From Nageia nagi (Eukaryota; Pinophyta): a DNA stretch of 64,000 nucleotides. This document shows, in pieces, positions 24,781-37,139 of this stretch. The notes below the pieces were generated by a model. The model searched no databases. It was not told the DNA's origin and saw nothing but the letters and a program-made list of their open reading frames with translations. Location of the stretch: assembly GCA_050084985.1 (NCBI GenBank), contig JBITNC010000001.1, forward strand, positions 86,490,001 through 86,554,000, written 5' to 3'. Positions within the stretch are counted from its first letter, which is position 1. Each line of letters begins with the position of its first letter. Position numbers and translations under genes: made by a program.

Positions 24781-25440
24781 TGCTAGTCACACAATAAAGC
24801 TAAGAGGAGGGGTGAATTAGTGTCTTAAACTTTAAACCACAAACCTATAATGCTTAAAATAATGTAGTAGAAAAACTATAACAAAATAAGATAAGTACAT
24901 CAAGATATAATCATACAACACTACATATAATGAGGTTTACCATTTAGGCTACATTCTTGGGAAGAGACTACTTGGATCATGCTCCAAATCTAGAACAATG
25001 TAAAGCACCAATGTGACATTCATTTATTGGTACCAACTAGAAGGAGCACCAACTGCAAGGATCACCAACCCCTACATTCTATAGCACCAAATATAAGGGG
25101 CATCAACCCCTACTTTACCAACAACAACTGGAAGGAGAACCAACCCCTAGGCTAAGTAGTTACTTGGACATCAAATCTAATTCACAAGTTTGACATTAAA
25201 ATGCCTTCACTATATACATAATCCTCACTAATATATAGCTTATCATAATACTTTTATCTATCTCTTAAGGTCTCTACAATTGATCATCATAGCTAATGTA
25301 CTACCCTCTAATCCAATCTCATTGATTTGTCTCAATAGCAACATTTGCTTATTTGATCTTTAATCTCTATTATGGTAGCATTCACCTCTCTTATACATAA
25401 TCAACATCAAAAAACACTATAATCCTGAATCAATATTTGT
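24781..25440 (-). repeat. 5' LTR of the second Sirevirus-like element (outer end not located)
   Basis: Starts TGCTAGTCACACAATAAAGC then GGGGTGAATTAGTGTC, and shares with the other family copies the ATAATGAGGTTTACCA segment, GGATCATGCTCCAAATC and the repeated AAGGAGCACCAAC boxes. Similarity fades after about 25250, so the outer boundary is approximate. It may extend into the repeat-rich stretch to the right. Confidence 0.75.
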
Positions 25441-25639
25441 AAACACCCCTTTACACTCACTTCATCAAGTCATATTTTTTTGTAACATCAATGCACATGG
25501 ATGCCCTAGATTCACATTCTAGTAGTTTCAAATTTGACTATCATGCTCAGCTCTAGATGTCAACAACTAACATGTTAATATTGTAACTATTTTTTAGGTA
25601 CTCATCTTCATATCTATAGTGATTAGTTCCTCAACTATT

Positions 25640-26000
25640 ACTACATGGTATTCATTATTAACATGATGGTTTCTCACATATGATGTACTTCCTTTAACTT
25701 TGACACTCTACATGCATACTGCATAAGCACCTTCATCACTGCATGAGGCTCTAAGTCTCTACATAAGATTATAACTATCCAGATAAGCCTTCCACATATG
25801 GTTTTTAGACTTTGCATAAGGTATGGGCTCTCTGTATAATAACTTAAGAACTCTGTATCAACTTCTACATAATACCTCACCTATTCGTATAATGTATTTC
25901 ATCTCTACATATGTAATTGCACCTCTATATAACTTAGTTCATATCTACATAAGGTTTTATTTCTCTACATAAGCCCTATCTTGACCACATAAACACTTTT
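25640..26000. repeat. Degenerate CTACATAAG-type repeats
   Basis: Irregular units of roughly 20-30 bp repeat CTCTACATAAG, CTTTGCATAAGG, CTCTGTATAA, CTCTATATAA and similar. The same motif class returns at 27005-27390 (CATCACATAAGCC, CACTGCATAAG). Between the two lies the 70-bp array, so all three may belong to one larger repetitive unit. Confidence 0.7.
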
Positions 26001-26054
26001 GCATTCTCCCTGAGGTAATCTGCATTGAATATAGGTCATTCTATAATGTCTACT

Positions 26055-26500
26055 AAAGAATCCATACTTCATATAGCATTGACATCATCAAGCTCATCTA
26101 CACCCCAAAACCATAATGTTACAATGGAAATCTGTACTCTAGAAACACAAAGTTTACAACCAAAATTTGCACTTCAAAAACACAAAGTTTATAAAGGAAA
26201 TATACACTTTAGATGGAATTCACATCACCATATTTCTCTACATCCTAGAAATATAGTAATACAAAGGAAATTTGCACTCTAGAAGGTGCTAACATCACCA
26301 TTTTTCTTTACATCTTGGAAACATAGAAGTGCAAAGGAAATCCACACTCTAGAAGGTTTTGACTCACCATGTTTCTTTACACCTTGGAAACTTAGAAGTG
26401 CAAAGGAAATCTACACTCCATAAGGTCTTAATTTCATAGGATTTCCTCACATCTTGAAAGCATAGTAATACATAGGAAATTCATACTTTAGAGATTATTT
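26055..26500. repeat. 70-bp minisatellite, about six copies
   Basis: The landmark AAAGGAAA or its variants occurs at 26123, 26193, 26263, 26333, 26402 and 26472, a spacing of 70, 70, 70, 69 and 70 bp. Each unit runs approximately CAAAGGAAATCCACACTCTA, then GAAGG.....TCACCAT.TTTCT, then TACATCTTGGAAACATAGAA. Copies differ by scattered substitutions but keep their length. Because 70 is not a multiple of three, the array is unlikely to have been kept as coding. Confidence 0.9.
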
Positions 26501-27004
26501 ACATGGAAAGATTTCTTTGCATCCCAGATTCACATTCCTTCTTTGCATAACCATTTAAGCCTCCAGATAAAGCTTTATTTCTCTTCATCATCATCCAATG
26601 GTGTTTACCTTCACCACATCATCATCAAACAATCTTCACCTTCACAACATGATACTATTTTTTTCTGGAAAAGATCCAATAGAATTGGAGTGGACAAACT
26701 TCACCGAAATAGCCATAAAATAAAGCATCATTATACTTGGATATTTTATAGAGTATTTGAATTTGCCAAAAATTTGGTAGAATAAAGAAGACTAAATTAT
26801 GTTGAAACTTTGGTAAAATATGTTTTCTTTGTTCTTCCTTTGATAGCAACAATCTAGCTCACTTATGTCACTATAAATACAATTGGAACTTTTGTAGCTC
26901 CCTAATTCAAGTCTTTAGATTCCATTTGGTATACATTGTACATACCTAAAAAGATTGATTGAACACTTTTAATACATTTAGTACTTCCAACATACATTTT
27001 TCAC

Positions 27005-27390
27005 CTATCGGCATAACATGTTTAACCTTTGCATAATGCTTTGGTTGATCTCATAAAGATATATCTAACTATATAACTCTTGTCTTCACCACATAGTATC
27101 TTTTCTAGTTGTATAAGCTAATCAACTACCATATAAGCTCCTAAATGCCTGCACATGATATTAAATCTCTGTGACATAAGACTTTTCATAGTCACATAAG
27201 CCTTGTTTTCCATCATGTATGCCTTCACATCATCACATAAGCCTTTACATCACTACATAAGGGATATTACCATTGCATAATAGCCTTGTTGCACTGGATG
27301 ACCTCTTTATTATCCACACAAGTTCATCCTTCACTGCATAAGTTCTCCTTCTACTGTATAAACTCTCTTTCTACCACATAAGGATCTTTG
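27005..27390. repeat. Degenerate CATAAG-type repeats, second block
   Basis: Irregular units such as ATCACATAAGCCTTTACATC, CACTACATAAGG, CACTGCATAAG and TACCACATAAGG. They resemble the block at 25640-26000. Confidence 0.7.
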
Positions 27391-28409
27391 AATTTGAATA
27401 AAGGTATTGAATTTTAAATTCGAGCCTTAGAAACACACAAAGGAAATTTTGACTACTTATAACTTGTGAACTATAGCCTTTATTGAGATGCTATAAAAAG
27501 CAAAGTTAGATATTTTTGCAAGGGATATCTAAAAATGTCCTCATAATAAAAATATATGTAGTATGAATCTCAAATTTGATATGAAACTTCTTAATGCTTT
27601 TATTAGGAAAGGATGCAGTTAACATACTAGAAAAGTACACTTAACACCTTTGACTCCAATATACTGGAATTTGTGTTAAAATTTTAATAAAATTAAAATA
27701 GTCAATCAAATGTTTACATGAATAGATGACATGGGCAAATCCTAAGTATCGTATACCTTGACGCTACTTGATCAAAATCAATCTGGCAAGCTCCTAAAAA
27801 ATGTGCAAAACACTTTACCAATGCAATACATCAGATAATATAATCAAAAATCAAACAAAATCAATCAAATAATGTCAAACACAACTTATACAAATGTTAA
27901 CTCTAGCAAACGACATGACATTCAAACCACCTCAACCCACCTTACCCCAAGACTTGTCTCTTGCCTAAAAATATTATTATTAATATATATAACTTATACA
28001 AGAACTAATTAGCTTGCAATTCTTATAATAATATGAAGAAATAATCCTTTACTAGGAAATTTAATTAGTAACCATTATTATTTACAATTATTATCTTTCA
28101 AAGAATGTGCAACATCTCTAGTTGTAGAGTATTTTAATTCAAATGTAATATTAAAGCTGCAATTATTCTAAATAGAAGGGTGCAGTCACGAAGATCAGGA
28201 ACTCGATGAGAAGTCTCCTTAAGAGAGCAAAAGAATTTCTCAAAGTTGATTTGTATATTTGAAAAGATAGTTCAACAAAGGAATCGTTGTCGGTGACCTA
28301 TGCTAACTCTCGCTTAAAACTGTTATTAGCAATGAAATCCGTGGTGAAGAGAAAAGGAGTGAGATCGTTTAAAAATGTTGAGTTGAGCTTAGGTGGGTGG
28401 TAAGTTGTT
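27391..28409. other. AT-rich region downstream of the laccase 3' end
   Basis: No gene, repeat or transposon domain is recognised. AT content falls from about 28140 onward as the laccase end is approached. This segment should contain the laccase 3' UTR on the minus strand, but I could not fix a polyadenylation signal. Confidence 0.4.
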
Positions 28410-28843
28410 CTAGCAGGGCGGAAGATCTGACGGTGGCGGAAGGAGAGATTGAAGAGGTCCCTTGCCATTCTTCACAACCCACGCCATCTTCAATCCCCAG
28501 CTGGTGTGAACCTCCAGATGGCAATGCATGAACCACACTCCTGACATCCACATTTACATTACTCTCCATCATCATATAAACAAATAACAAAATTGCAGTT
28601 CAAAGTACAACCTGGATTATCCGCTCTGAAGCGCAGTGCAACCCACCCGCCAGAGGGCACTCCCACCGTGTTACGCTCGGGAGGGTCGACGAGGTTGAAC
28701 TGCGGCGCATCGCTTGATTCGTTGTAGTTGCCGAACCCCATGCCCACCACGAAGAAGTTGAACCCATGCAGGTGGAGAGGGTGGTTCTCCACGCCCGCGA
28801 TGCTCGTGTCTTGCAGAACAACTGCACCGTTGCGTTGAATGCC
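28410..28843 (-). CDS. Laccase (multicopper oxidase), 3' end only, two exons
   Basis: Laccases are secreted copper oxidases that oxidise phenolics such as monolignols in plant cell walls. On the minus strand, exon 28843-28612 encodes [10 protein letters not shown], copper motif HPLHLHG, then [30 protein letters not shown] and RFRADNPG. A 71-bp intron (28611-28541, GT...AG) splits the glycine codon. The last exon (28540-28410) gives [20 protein letters not shown] and ends SDLPPC-stop. HPLHLHG and [13 protein letters not shown] carry type 1 and type 3 copper ligands; the axial position is Leu. The intron position and the DLPPC-like end fit plant laccases. Upstream sequence is cut by the gap at 28844. 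Next to the gap, FNATVQ is out of frame with VVLQDTS, consistent with one missing base. That is either an edge error or a real lesion. Nothing beyond the gap continues the gene. Confidence 0.93.
28541..28611 (-). other. Laccase intron (71 bp)
   Basis: On the minus strand the donor is CCAG|GTTGTACT and the acceptor ATGTCAG|GAGTG. It is AT-rich compared with the exons and interrupts the codon for Gly in ADNPG-VWF. Splicing restores the expected laccase reading frame exactly, which is good evidence the call is right. Confidence 0.9.
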
Positions 28844-28943
28844 NNNNNNNNNNNNNNNNNNNNNNNNNNNNNNNNNNNNNNNNNNNNNNNNNNNNNNNNN
28901 NNNNNNNNNNNNNNNNNNNNNNNNNNNNNNNNNNNNNNNNNNN
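28844..28943. other. Assembly gap (100 N)
   Basis: Exactly 100 N, the usual placeholder for a gap of unknown length. It truncates the laccase coding sequence. Confidence 0.99.
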
Positions 28944-31900
28944 TGGTCATAATAGTTTTATCATTAATATCAAAACTATAGATCAAAAGAGATACATATT
29001 TGCAATGTTCATATGGTATTTTTCCTAATCCATCATACTTAGGAAAAAATTAAAGGCTACTTAGGGAATAGGTAGGGAATTAGCAAGAACTACCAATGGA
29101 TGACTATTATTCCAAGAAGGAAAATTTGTAAGGACAGGTTGAGCCATGTTTGAATCAGTTGTGTTAGGTGAAGGATTTTGTGGGGAAGAGTCAAATATAG
29201 CTGATAATGGGACTACTCTTAGAGGAATTTTTGGGGACAAAGTTTGAAAAATCTTTTTCCTAATCTTCCTTTAAGGAACTGACAACTCTAGAAATCTAGG
29301 TTGTTGGAGAGAATTTTTGGCACTACTTGTAAATCTATGAACTATAGGTGCTAGGGTTCAAAAAAATGATTGGTATGATAGTAGAGTCACCAATAAGGTC
29401 TATTAAACCTTATAATATTTAAATAACAAGGATGATAGCCTACCAAAATAGTTATCTATCCTATTCACACCCAAATGTTATGGATCTTTGCTTGTTGTCC
29501 CATCGAGCATACCAAAAATGAACATGAACTATTGTTGATTAGTATAATGTAACCTAAAGGTTTGTCCTAGTATAGTTATCCATTTCCTGATAATAATAGG
29601 GTTCTTAAATGAGAATAAAGTGGTGGGATACTATGCTCATTAGGGTTTTCTACTCAATCTCTAGGTTATAGATTGGTTCCTATCTATGAAAGAGGTTAAA
29701 AGTAACATAAAGAGATAAAAGAGGTCAAGAGTAATAAGAAAGAGATAAAAACCTAAACTACTAAAAGCAAAGTAAAATTAATCAACCTAGGCATCACTAC
29801 ATAGGTAGTAATCCATAGCCAAGACTAAGAATATAATAACTACCTTACTCTTGGGGTCTTACAATTGTAATGCATAGCCCCAATTTTAGATAATGCTTCA
29901 TGCATAACAATTACAAAATAAGATAACAATCACAAATTGCAGAGAGAAAAATACCATAGTATTGCATTATCATATATGAAAACACTTCTCATAATGGGAA
30001 ACTTTGGTAAAATGTTTGATCTTTTGGACTTCTAATAGTACACTATTTATAATGTTCTATTTACAAAGTTGATGGTTGCCCATCATTAATAACTGCAACT
30101 ACATGTTTGAATATGAAAATTATAATATTTACAACATATACAAAATAATCTATAATAGTAACTAATTACATAGCATGGTCATGATTTAGCGTCGATGCTT
30201 GGGAATCTGTAGCCCTTTAATATTTATACCAATCTAGCTATAATCCATCACTTTCATCTTTGACCATGGTGAATCAGTAACTAATCTTACATTTATGAGG
30301 TATGGTTCACCATCTTGATAAGTACAATCAATCTATCTCCATAGTCAATGGTCAACTAACTCTTTGCAACCATTAAATATCTTCATTCTATAGCTCTAGA
30401 TTGCAATCACTATAAGGTGAAGGAAGATGTACCATTCAAATCTAAAAGTGAACATCTATAGCCAAGTGGAAATGAATTGCAGTTGACACATTGGTAGAGT
30501 CCTAGGGGTCACATATTCTTGATTAAGTGGACCCAAGTGTTCATCTCCTCTTGACATCATTGCTTAAAATCAATGGGGGTTGCTAAATCTAAGCATTGTA
30601 ATATCTCCCACTATTGTAATATCACTTAAAATTAAATCAAGCTAATTTTTATCAAAAAGTATAACTCTATAATTCCATGGGTTCTAAAACATATCTTGAT
30701 GACTAACTTGATTCTAAATTGAAAATTATATACAATAATTCCCAGAAAGAACTCTTAGACTATACAAGACTCAAACCTAAATAATTATAGTTTTGATAAA
30801 CCTAGACTAGACTTAGACATACTCATGGAACTCATAAAACACTTCCTATAAAAAACTTAGATGATTCTATAAAAATAGGGACCATTTGGCCTTTGACTTA
30901 TTGACATCTTCTGGACATGACTCAAATGAATATATGCAAACATCTCCCACTTTGCAATAGAATGGTGGGAGTGAAATTCCCTTAACTAAGACCTAATAAC
31001 ATGAACATGACCTATACTTGAGTTGATAAAAAAACAATCCTAACTACATTGTGTAAAAGAAACTAAGTATGAATACTTTACATTCAGTAAATCATTTACA
31101 AATATGAAAGAAAAGAATATAAGAAGTGGGATTTGTAAAAGAGACTTTATTGAGAATAAATAATTAATGAATAATAGAATGAAAGAATCATGAATTGAAA
31201 GAATAGTACCCCCTTTAGAGTGTGATTCTGAAAGAATAATACTTTGTTGGTTGCATCTCAACTAATGATCACCATGGTAGTTCATATGTTGCATATAATA
31301 ATGGGGCATGTACCTCATGATGATGTTAACATATATGATTTTAATTGCATTTGTTCCTTCTATGAATGGGCCATGCACCCCATGATGATGTGGATACACC
31401 TTTATCATGCTCTTATATGTATGCATATAGGAATGAAACATTGAGTATTTATGTATTTAATATTATCAAAATGATGTATGCATCTTCGATTAATTTCATC
31501 CTTGCTTTATTTCTATTATATCATTTATGATGAAATGTTATGATGTTTAGTCATATTATCTTTATATATTTATGAGTTAATAATCACATATATGCTTAGA
31601 AGTTTTATATTTTTTCTCTCTCATTTTTAGGTTATTCTTTGCTCTTGATTGATTCTACTTCATGCAAGCCATTACATCTCATGCCCAAGGAAAATATGGG
31701 GCAATATACATCATCATTTCTTGATGATTCAAAAAATTCTACAACAAAAGTAGGGAAATTTCAAAATTTTCTTTTCTTTACCTTTACTTCCTTTGCAAGT
31801 ATAATGTCATTTCAAAATTCAATTTCATTATACTTAAAAAGGGTTGCATTTGTTTACACCTAAAAGTGGTCCCCTTAACATGGTGCCACTTAGATGTGAC

Positions 31901-33580
31901 ATTAAATACATGTTTAATCATACTTTACTATATTTCAATCATATTTTATCTTATTATCACATTTTTTTAGGATGTGTTCTTATTTTTTTTTTAGGTATAT
32001 TAGGATGACTTTAACCTTCATACAAGGGCTAAAATGGTGATATTATTCTTGATATAAATGTAAGTATCTCTAACCTATAGAAAGCATGTTAAGATTAGAT
32101 CTCGATAGCTAGTACCCTACACTTAGATATTTCTATATGCCACCTATTGATATTGCAATATTATTATCACTCAATCAAATATATTTCATCCATATTCATG
32201 ATCATATGCTTAGTTTTATTGTTAACATATATTCTATTACCAATCCTTGTTGATGAACCTAAAATATGAACCCACATTGAGCTCTTGGAACCTAATGCCC
32301 ATTTTGAGATCCTTTCTACTATTGGTTATGGGGTTTACACACCAAGTTCATCTCTCATTAACAAGTTCATCCTAAATAGATTCAACCTCAACATAGATAA
32401 GGACATATAGGTATTTATATTGTACTTGATTTCATCTCTTTATTTTGTGTATTTATTTTGTATCTTAACATCAATATAATTCATGATTATGTTACTATAT
32501 GGATATACTCTTTATTCCATGCTATTAACATAGGTTTAATTGATCTAAATAGATTATATAATAAATACTTAAATGTCTATATGTATTTAGTTCATTTAGG
32601 CCAAAACCCTAGGTGTACCAAAACACATATCAATAATATTAGCTAGGATCTTGTATTTATTTTGCATCAGTGACTAGTTTAGTGTTACTTGATAATTAAC
32701 ACTAAGTGATAACTATGCTGAAAATGGAGAGATAAGAATGTTATTATACTAATGGAATATGAGCATAATCATGTAATGATGCATCTCAAGGATAATACAA
32801 TAAGATTCCCTCATACTATTAAAGTATTTATAACCATGTCTGAATGCAAGTTACATATTGTCAGTAAATGACCATTACATTTACTACAAAATACAACTAG
32901 ATATCATATATATTCATTCAAATATGGACTATAATGATCAAAATATATACATAACATGATACAAACATACTTTCATATACTTTAATAATCACATGTTGGA
33001 TCTATGAGTTGTTTGATAAAATGCCTCATTGAGATTGTGGATTGCAATGATCCAAGATATGCACAAAATAAAAGACTGTAGAAACTATGTTTGCATAAAA
33101 TAATTCCTAGGAATTGCAACTTAGAAGTAAATAATTTCCTATCATATGGTATACTTGGATAATTTCATATCATATGTTTTAAGCATCCAAGTTGGTTTTG
33201 TGGTAACATTATGAACAATGCTAAAGCATAATTGTGATACATCTATTGAGAGGTTCCTAATAACTAGCCTTGACTTATCTAATTCATGATTTTTTGTATA
33301 GGTTATCTTGGAGGAAACATCCAATATTTATATTAGAGGTAAGATAACATAGCATTTATATTTTTTTTGGTTGAATAGTTATTAAGTATTACAAGCATGT
33401 TTTCATCAACTTACCAATTTTGGACTAGTTTTTGACACTTATAGTGTTTGATCATATAGCCAATATTACACCTAATAATTGCATCTACTTAAAATTATAT
33501 ATAGTATTTCATTTAATGTATATCTTACAATAATAGGATTAATTTAATTAATTATAATTAATTATTTACCTTCTTGGTTG
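28944..33580. other. AT-rich region without recognisable genes
   Basis: No conserved protein domain, LTR pair or RNA gene is seen. Minor items: an approximate duplication at 31300-31400 (ATGGGGCATGTACCTCATGA and ATGGGCCATGCACCCCATGA, each followed by TGATGT), and CTCCCACT motifs near 30605 and 30948, which in other plants often mark copia 3' ends but here lack any LTR support. Short ORFs at 31244-31444, 31639-31863 and 32458-32646 show no motif. The stretch is probably old transposon residue. Confidence 0.4.
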
Positions 33581-33585
33581 TGCAA

Positions 33586-34095
33586 GCTATCTTGAGGGAC
33601 CTTTGAACTTCACTACAAAAATACCCATAAACCCTAAAATGGGTTTGTGCATGTATACACTTGGTGCATGTAAATTAAATTTTATAGTTCATATAGGATA
33701 TCTTGAAGGAGCTTTGAACTTCATTTCCAAAATACCCAAAAAACTAGAAATGGGTGTATGTATATGTGTACTTGGTGCATGTAAATTGAATGTTATAGTT
33801 TGTGTAGGTTATATTGAGGGAGATTTGAACTTCACCACCAAATTACCCATAAACCTTGAATTGGGTTGTTTCTACTTGATGCTTGTAAATAAAATATTAT
33901 GGTTTACATAGGCTATATTGATGTAGCTTTGAAATTCACTACCAAAATACCCATAAACCTTGAATCAGGTGTGTGCATGTGTCTACTTGGTGCTTATAAA
34001 TCAAATGTTATAATTCATGTAGGATATCTTGAGGATGATTTGAACTTCACTACCAAAATATACCCATAAATCTTAAAATGGGTGAGTGCATGAAG
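33586..34095 (+). repeat. 111-bp tandem repeat, about 4.5 copies
   Basis: Unit landmarks (G.TAT.TTGAGGGA..TTTGAACTTCACTACC type) fall at about 33586, 33697, 33808, 33912 and 34023. Spacing is 111 bp, except one of 104. Each unit continues AAAATACCCATAAACC, then ATGGGT and CTTGGTGCATGTAAAT. Because 111 is 37 codons, one frame stays open from 33603 to 33911 and encodes a 37-residue repeat (GACKLN...VGYIEG.LNFTTK type). No known protein repeat was recognised. Periodicity alone can keep a frame open, so coding function is doubtful. Confidence 0.9.
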
Positions 34096-34099
34096 CAAA

Positions 34100-34849
34100 C
34101 ATAGTTTTATGGTATCCAATGATTGTAGGATTCATGGGGTTTGTAAAAGAATGTAGAAAAATACAAAGCATAAATATATATGTAGAATGTAGAATAATAT
34201 TACAAGTTTGAAAAGTTATCGATTAAAATACCTACTTGTACCTCCTAGAAAACAAGTCTCCTCCCATCTAGTATCACTAGGTTGCCTCTCTTTTGGTCTC
34301 CCTCTCTCCTCGTTTTTCTTGCCACTACACCAAATGGCCCTCTCTCCTCCAACCCCTTAGCTCAAAAAAATCAAAATGATGAAAACATTCCAAGTAACCA
34401 TATCAAAGATCCCCATAAATGATTTTTTTTTTTAAATCTTATTTTAATTAAGGGGAAATTTTTCACCATCCTAGATATATGTTTTGGGGTGGCTAAAAAC
34501 TATCTCACTAAAATCACCACTAAAACATAAAAAGGGGATGATTTAAAACCACCTTATAAAAACTACCTCAAATTAGCTACCCCAAAGTCCTTTTTTTGTC
34601 TAGTGCCTATCATGGGTGTCATCATCTTCCTTATGGTAGAATAAATATGAAGCATCAACATCCTTAACCTCCACTCCCATGTTTGACACCAAGTATGCCC
34701 TACCAAATTCTTGTATTTTCCCATAAAGTAGGTCTCAAAATTTGGACCTATAGCATCAATATTTTATGCCCCTTTTACCACATTATTCATCATGAAATCT
34801 ATAACACTTTATTCTTTAACAACCTTATGTAGTAATATGTCATTGTCAT
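34100..34849. other. Region without recognisable genes, pyrimidine-rich patch
   Basis: A pyrimidine-rich patch lies at 34240-34370 (CTCCTCCCATCTAGTATC, then CCCTCTCTCCTCG). The remainder is AT-rich. No coding domain is recognised. Confidence 0.4.
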
Positions 34850-36058
34850 TGTCATAAACAATTAGCTCTTTCTGAAAATCACTATTAGTTCCTCTTTGAT
34901 ATCTTCTTGGCATGATTATTTTAAAAAGACAATGTCTTCTTTGTTCATTGTAGTTTCCATACAAAGCTTATGAACTAAATCATCTTCAGTAATGGTATAC
35001 AATTCAAAAGAATCATTTTATGAATCTAAACATACCTTATTATATGTGATGTTCTTTTTCATATGATATCTTTGTTATGAGCTCCTCTCCCTTGATGATC
35101 AAGAAGTTATTTGTGTTGTTCATAGTTTCCAATGCTTTTAAATTTGGGGCTAAATCTTGAGCTAAGTTTGTGATTAAGTTTTGGGCTACATTGTGAGTGG
35201 AAAAAGAGCGGTGTTCTTTCTTCATAGGTACTTCATTTTGACCCTTGAGTTTTGATGTCCAATGTTCCTTATGATCTATGTGTAATTTCCTTTTTCTTGA
35301 TTCAACATTTGCCTTACAGGATGAGGCCTTTATAGCCAATTATTCCTCTTAAATAGTGGATACTTTTATTTTATGGTAGGTGATAAATCTCTTCTAAATT
35401 ATCCCTAGAGTACATAATTAAAGATTCAAGTGTTAAAGCACTTTTAATTGCATCTTTCAAAGTGAAGGGGTTACAGGATTTGACCAAACCTTTTAATGGT
35501 TCTTCCAACCCTTCCATGAAGATAACAACTATTATTTCCTTTTAAACATGGGATAACATTACTAATATCCTTTGAAAGTATCCAAAATATGCTTCCACAT
35601 TTTTCACTTATCAAAGAATAGTCAACTCTTTTAAGAATTTGTATTCTTTTTTCCTTTCAAATTGCTCATAGATCCTTTGGCTAAATTCTTCAAATGTGGA
35701 AATGATTTCATGCCCCAAAGTGATGATACCAATATGCCACCATTCACATATTGTATCCTCAAAGTGACTTGAAGCATATTGTATTGTATCTCTTCCATTC
35801 ATGAGATGAAGAGTGAAGTAAGTCTTCATCTAATTTTAAATTTTTGCCTTGCTCTTGCACATTCATGGGTTTGGGAGTGGTATGAAATATCTCCCTATTT
35901 CTTATGTTCATGCCCTTTTTATTTTTCCCTTGATTTTGTATGGTAACCTTAGATTTATTTAGATGGGAATAAGAGAACCCATCAAATTTTTCACTAGTTG
36001 GGTTAACAATCCTACGATAGTCTTCAATTATTCTTGTGTATAAGCCATCTTTTCAAAC
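34850..36058 (-). pseudogene. Ty3/gypsy gag remnant
   Basis: On the minus strand, 35829-35611 stays open for 72 codons: YFTLHLMNGRDTIQYASSHF, then WWHIGIITLGHEIISTFEEF and ERKKEYKFLKELTIL. The pattern of alternating W, 'TFEEF', and 'F.RK' is that of the Retrotrans_gag capsid domain. It continues (about 35520-35395) as a segment matching F.EGL..PL.GLVK..NP.TL, followed by ALTLESLIMYSRDNLEE. A basic Lys/Arg-rich stretch lies at 35040-35339. A PBS-like motif sits upstream at 36102-36109, in the right order for a minus-strand element. Several stops are present. No protease or RT follows on the left. Confidence 0.8.
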
Positions 36059-36101
36059 CCTAGGGAGCACTCACCTCATAAGCTAGTAGGAATTTGAGAT
36101 A

Positions 36102-36109
36102 TGATACCA
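36102..36109 (-). other. Possible primer binding site of the gypsy element
   Basis: On the minus strand TGGTATCATATC starts at 36109, upstream of the gag remnant. Only the first eight bases match the initiator tRNA-Met type, and the adjacent bases do not end in CA as an LTR should, so the call is tentative. Confidence 0.45.
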
Positions 36110-37139
36110 CTATAATATACCCTTATAGATATTTTTTTAAACATGCATAATTTACTTAATCTAATTACACATTCATTCCCCAAACTAGGGAAAAACAACA
36201 AATGTTTACATTCATATAACCATGCATCCAAAACTAAAATACTATAACTGTAACCAAATCTAATATGTAATAGAAATAATATTATTTATGCCATACAACT
36301 CATCCAAATTAAGGTACCATAATAGTTCTAATCTATAATATAAATATGCATTCATTTATCCTTAAACATATTACAAGTAATACCAAGAAGTGTAGCGAAC
36401 TACTGCTAATAGCAACACATCAAAATGATTCCATAGGAAGGTGAACAAACCTCCTTAGGGTTAATTTTTGCTAAATATCCATTTTTCACAATGAGATTAC
36501 AATAAATGATAATATAAGTATTCAATAAAAGACCTCAATGCATGCTAAAATGATTACCTAGGTGGATTACTCCATTAGGGTAACCAAAAAATGCCTTCAC
36601 AAGACAACAACCTCCTTCTAAGACACTCAAGATGCCAACAAATACTTTCTTAATAGAAAAACTTTAAAATGTAATATATTACTCATTTCTTGATGAAATC
36701 ATATCATATAACTTTTCAAAATGATTGGCATAACATTCTCTATCCATTCCAAAAGACAAATTGATGATCCATGACTCATGATGTAAGTTATGCCTTCTAC
36801 AAGGCTTTTTTAAGTTGGGGATATAACATCATCGATAAGTAGTAATCGACTTGGTGGTGACTAACTTGATAACCCAATCAATTTAATGTAGTTGATTACA
36901 AACCAGAGATGTAAGCATTCTAAAATTCATAACTGATTATTAACTAAATCAAGGAGGTATACAACATAAGGGATGAGAAATTTATATCTTAAAAAATTTG
37001 GTTATGATGCCCCTTGATTATTTTAACATGTATAAGACTAAAAATATTCTAAGAAACAATAATAGATATGTGTATTCCATGATAAGTGGATGATGAAGAA
37101 ACAATTTTCTTAATTAAAAAAATTGGTAAGCCATCTCAT
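36110..37139. other. Possible 5' LTR or flank of the gypsy gag element; no genes
   Basis: AT-rich sequence where an LTR would be expected upstream of the PBS-like site at 36109. No second copy is present in the window, so LTR boundaries cannot be drawn. No coding domain is recognised. Confidence 0.3.

Noticed and set aside
25640-27390. CRISPR-like array (regular 70-bp units)
   Set aside because: The whole 70-bp unit is repeated, with no short repeat plus unique spacers, and the context is eukaryotic.
28600-28986. Open frames crossing the N block at 28844-28943 on both strands
   Set aside because: They read through undefined bases. On the plus strand they are the shadow of the laccase, and on the minus strand they are out of its frame.
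28944-29300. Upstream laccase exons beyond the gap
   Set aside because: The sequence after the gap is AT-rich and shows no cupredoxin motifs in any frame. If the gene is whole, its 5' part lies inside the gap or was misplaced.
30590-30990. CTCCCACT motifs as copia 3' LTR junctions
   Set aside because: No LTR start consensus, repeat partner or coding remnant is associated with them.
34323-34345. CACTACACCAAATGGCC as a second CACTA terminus
   Set aside because: Only the first eight bases fit, there is no inverted partner, and no transposase or subterminal repeats lie nearby.
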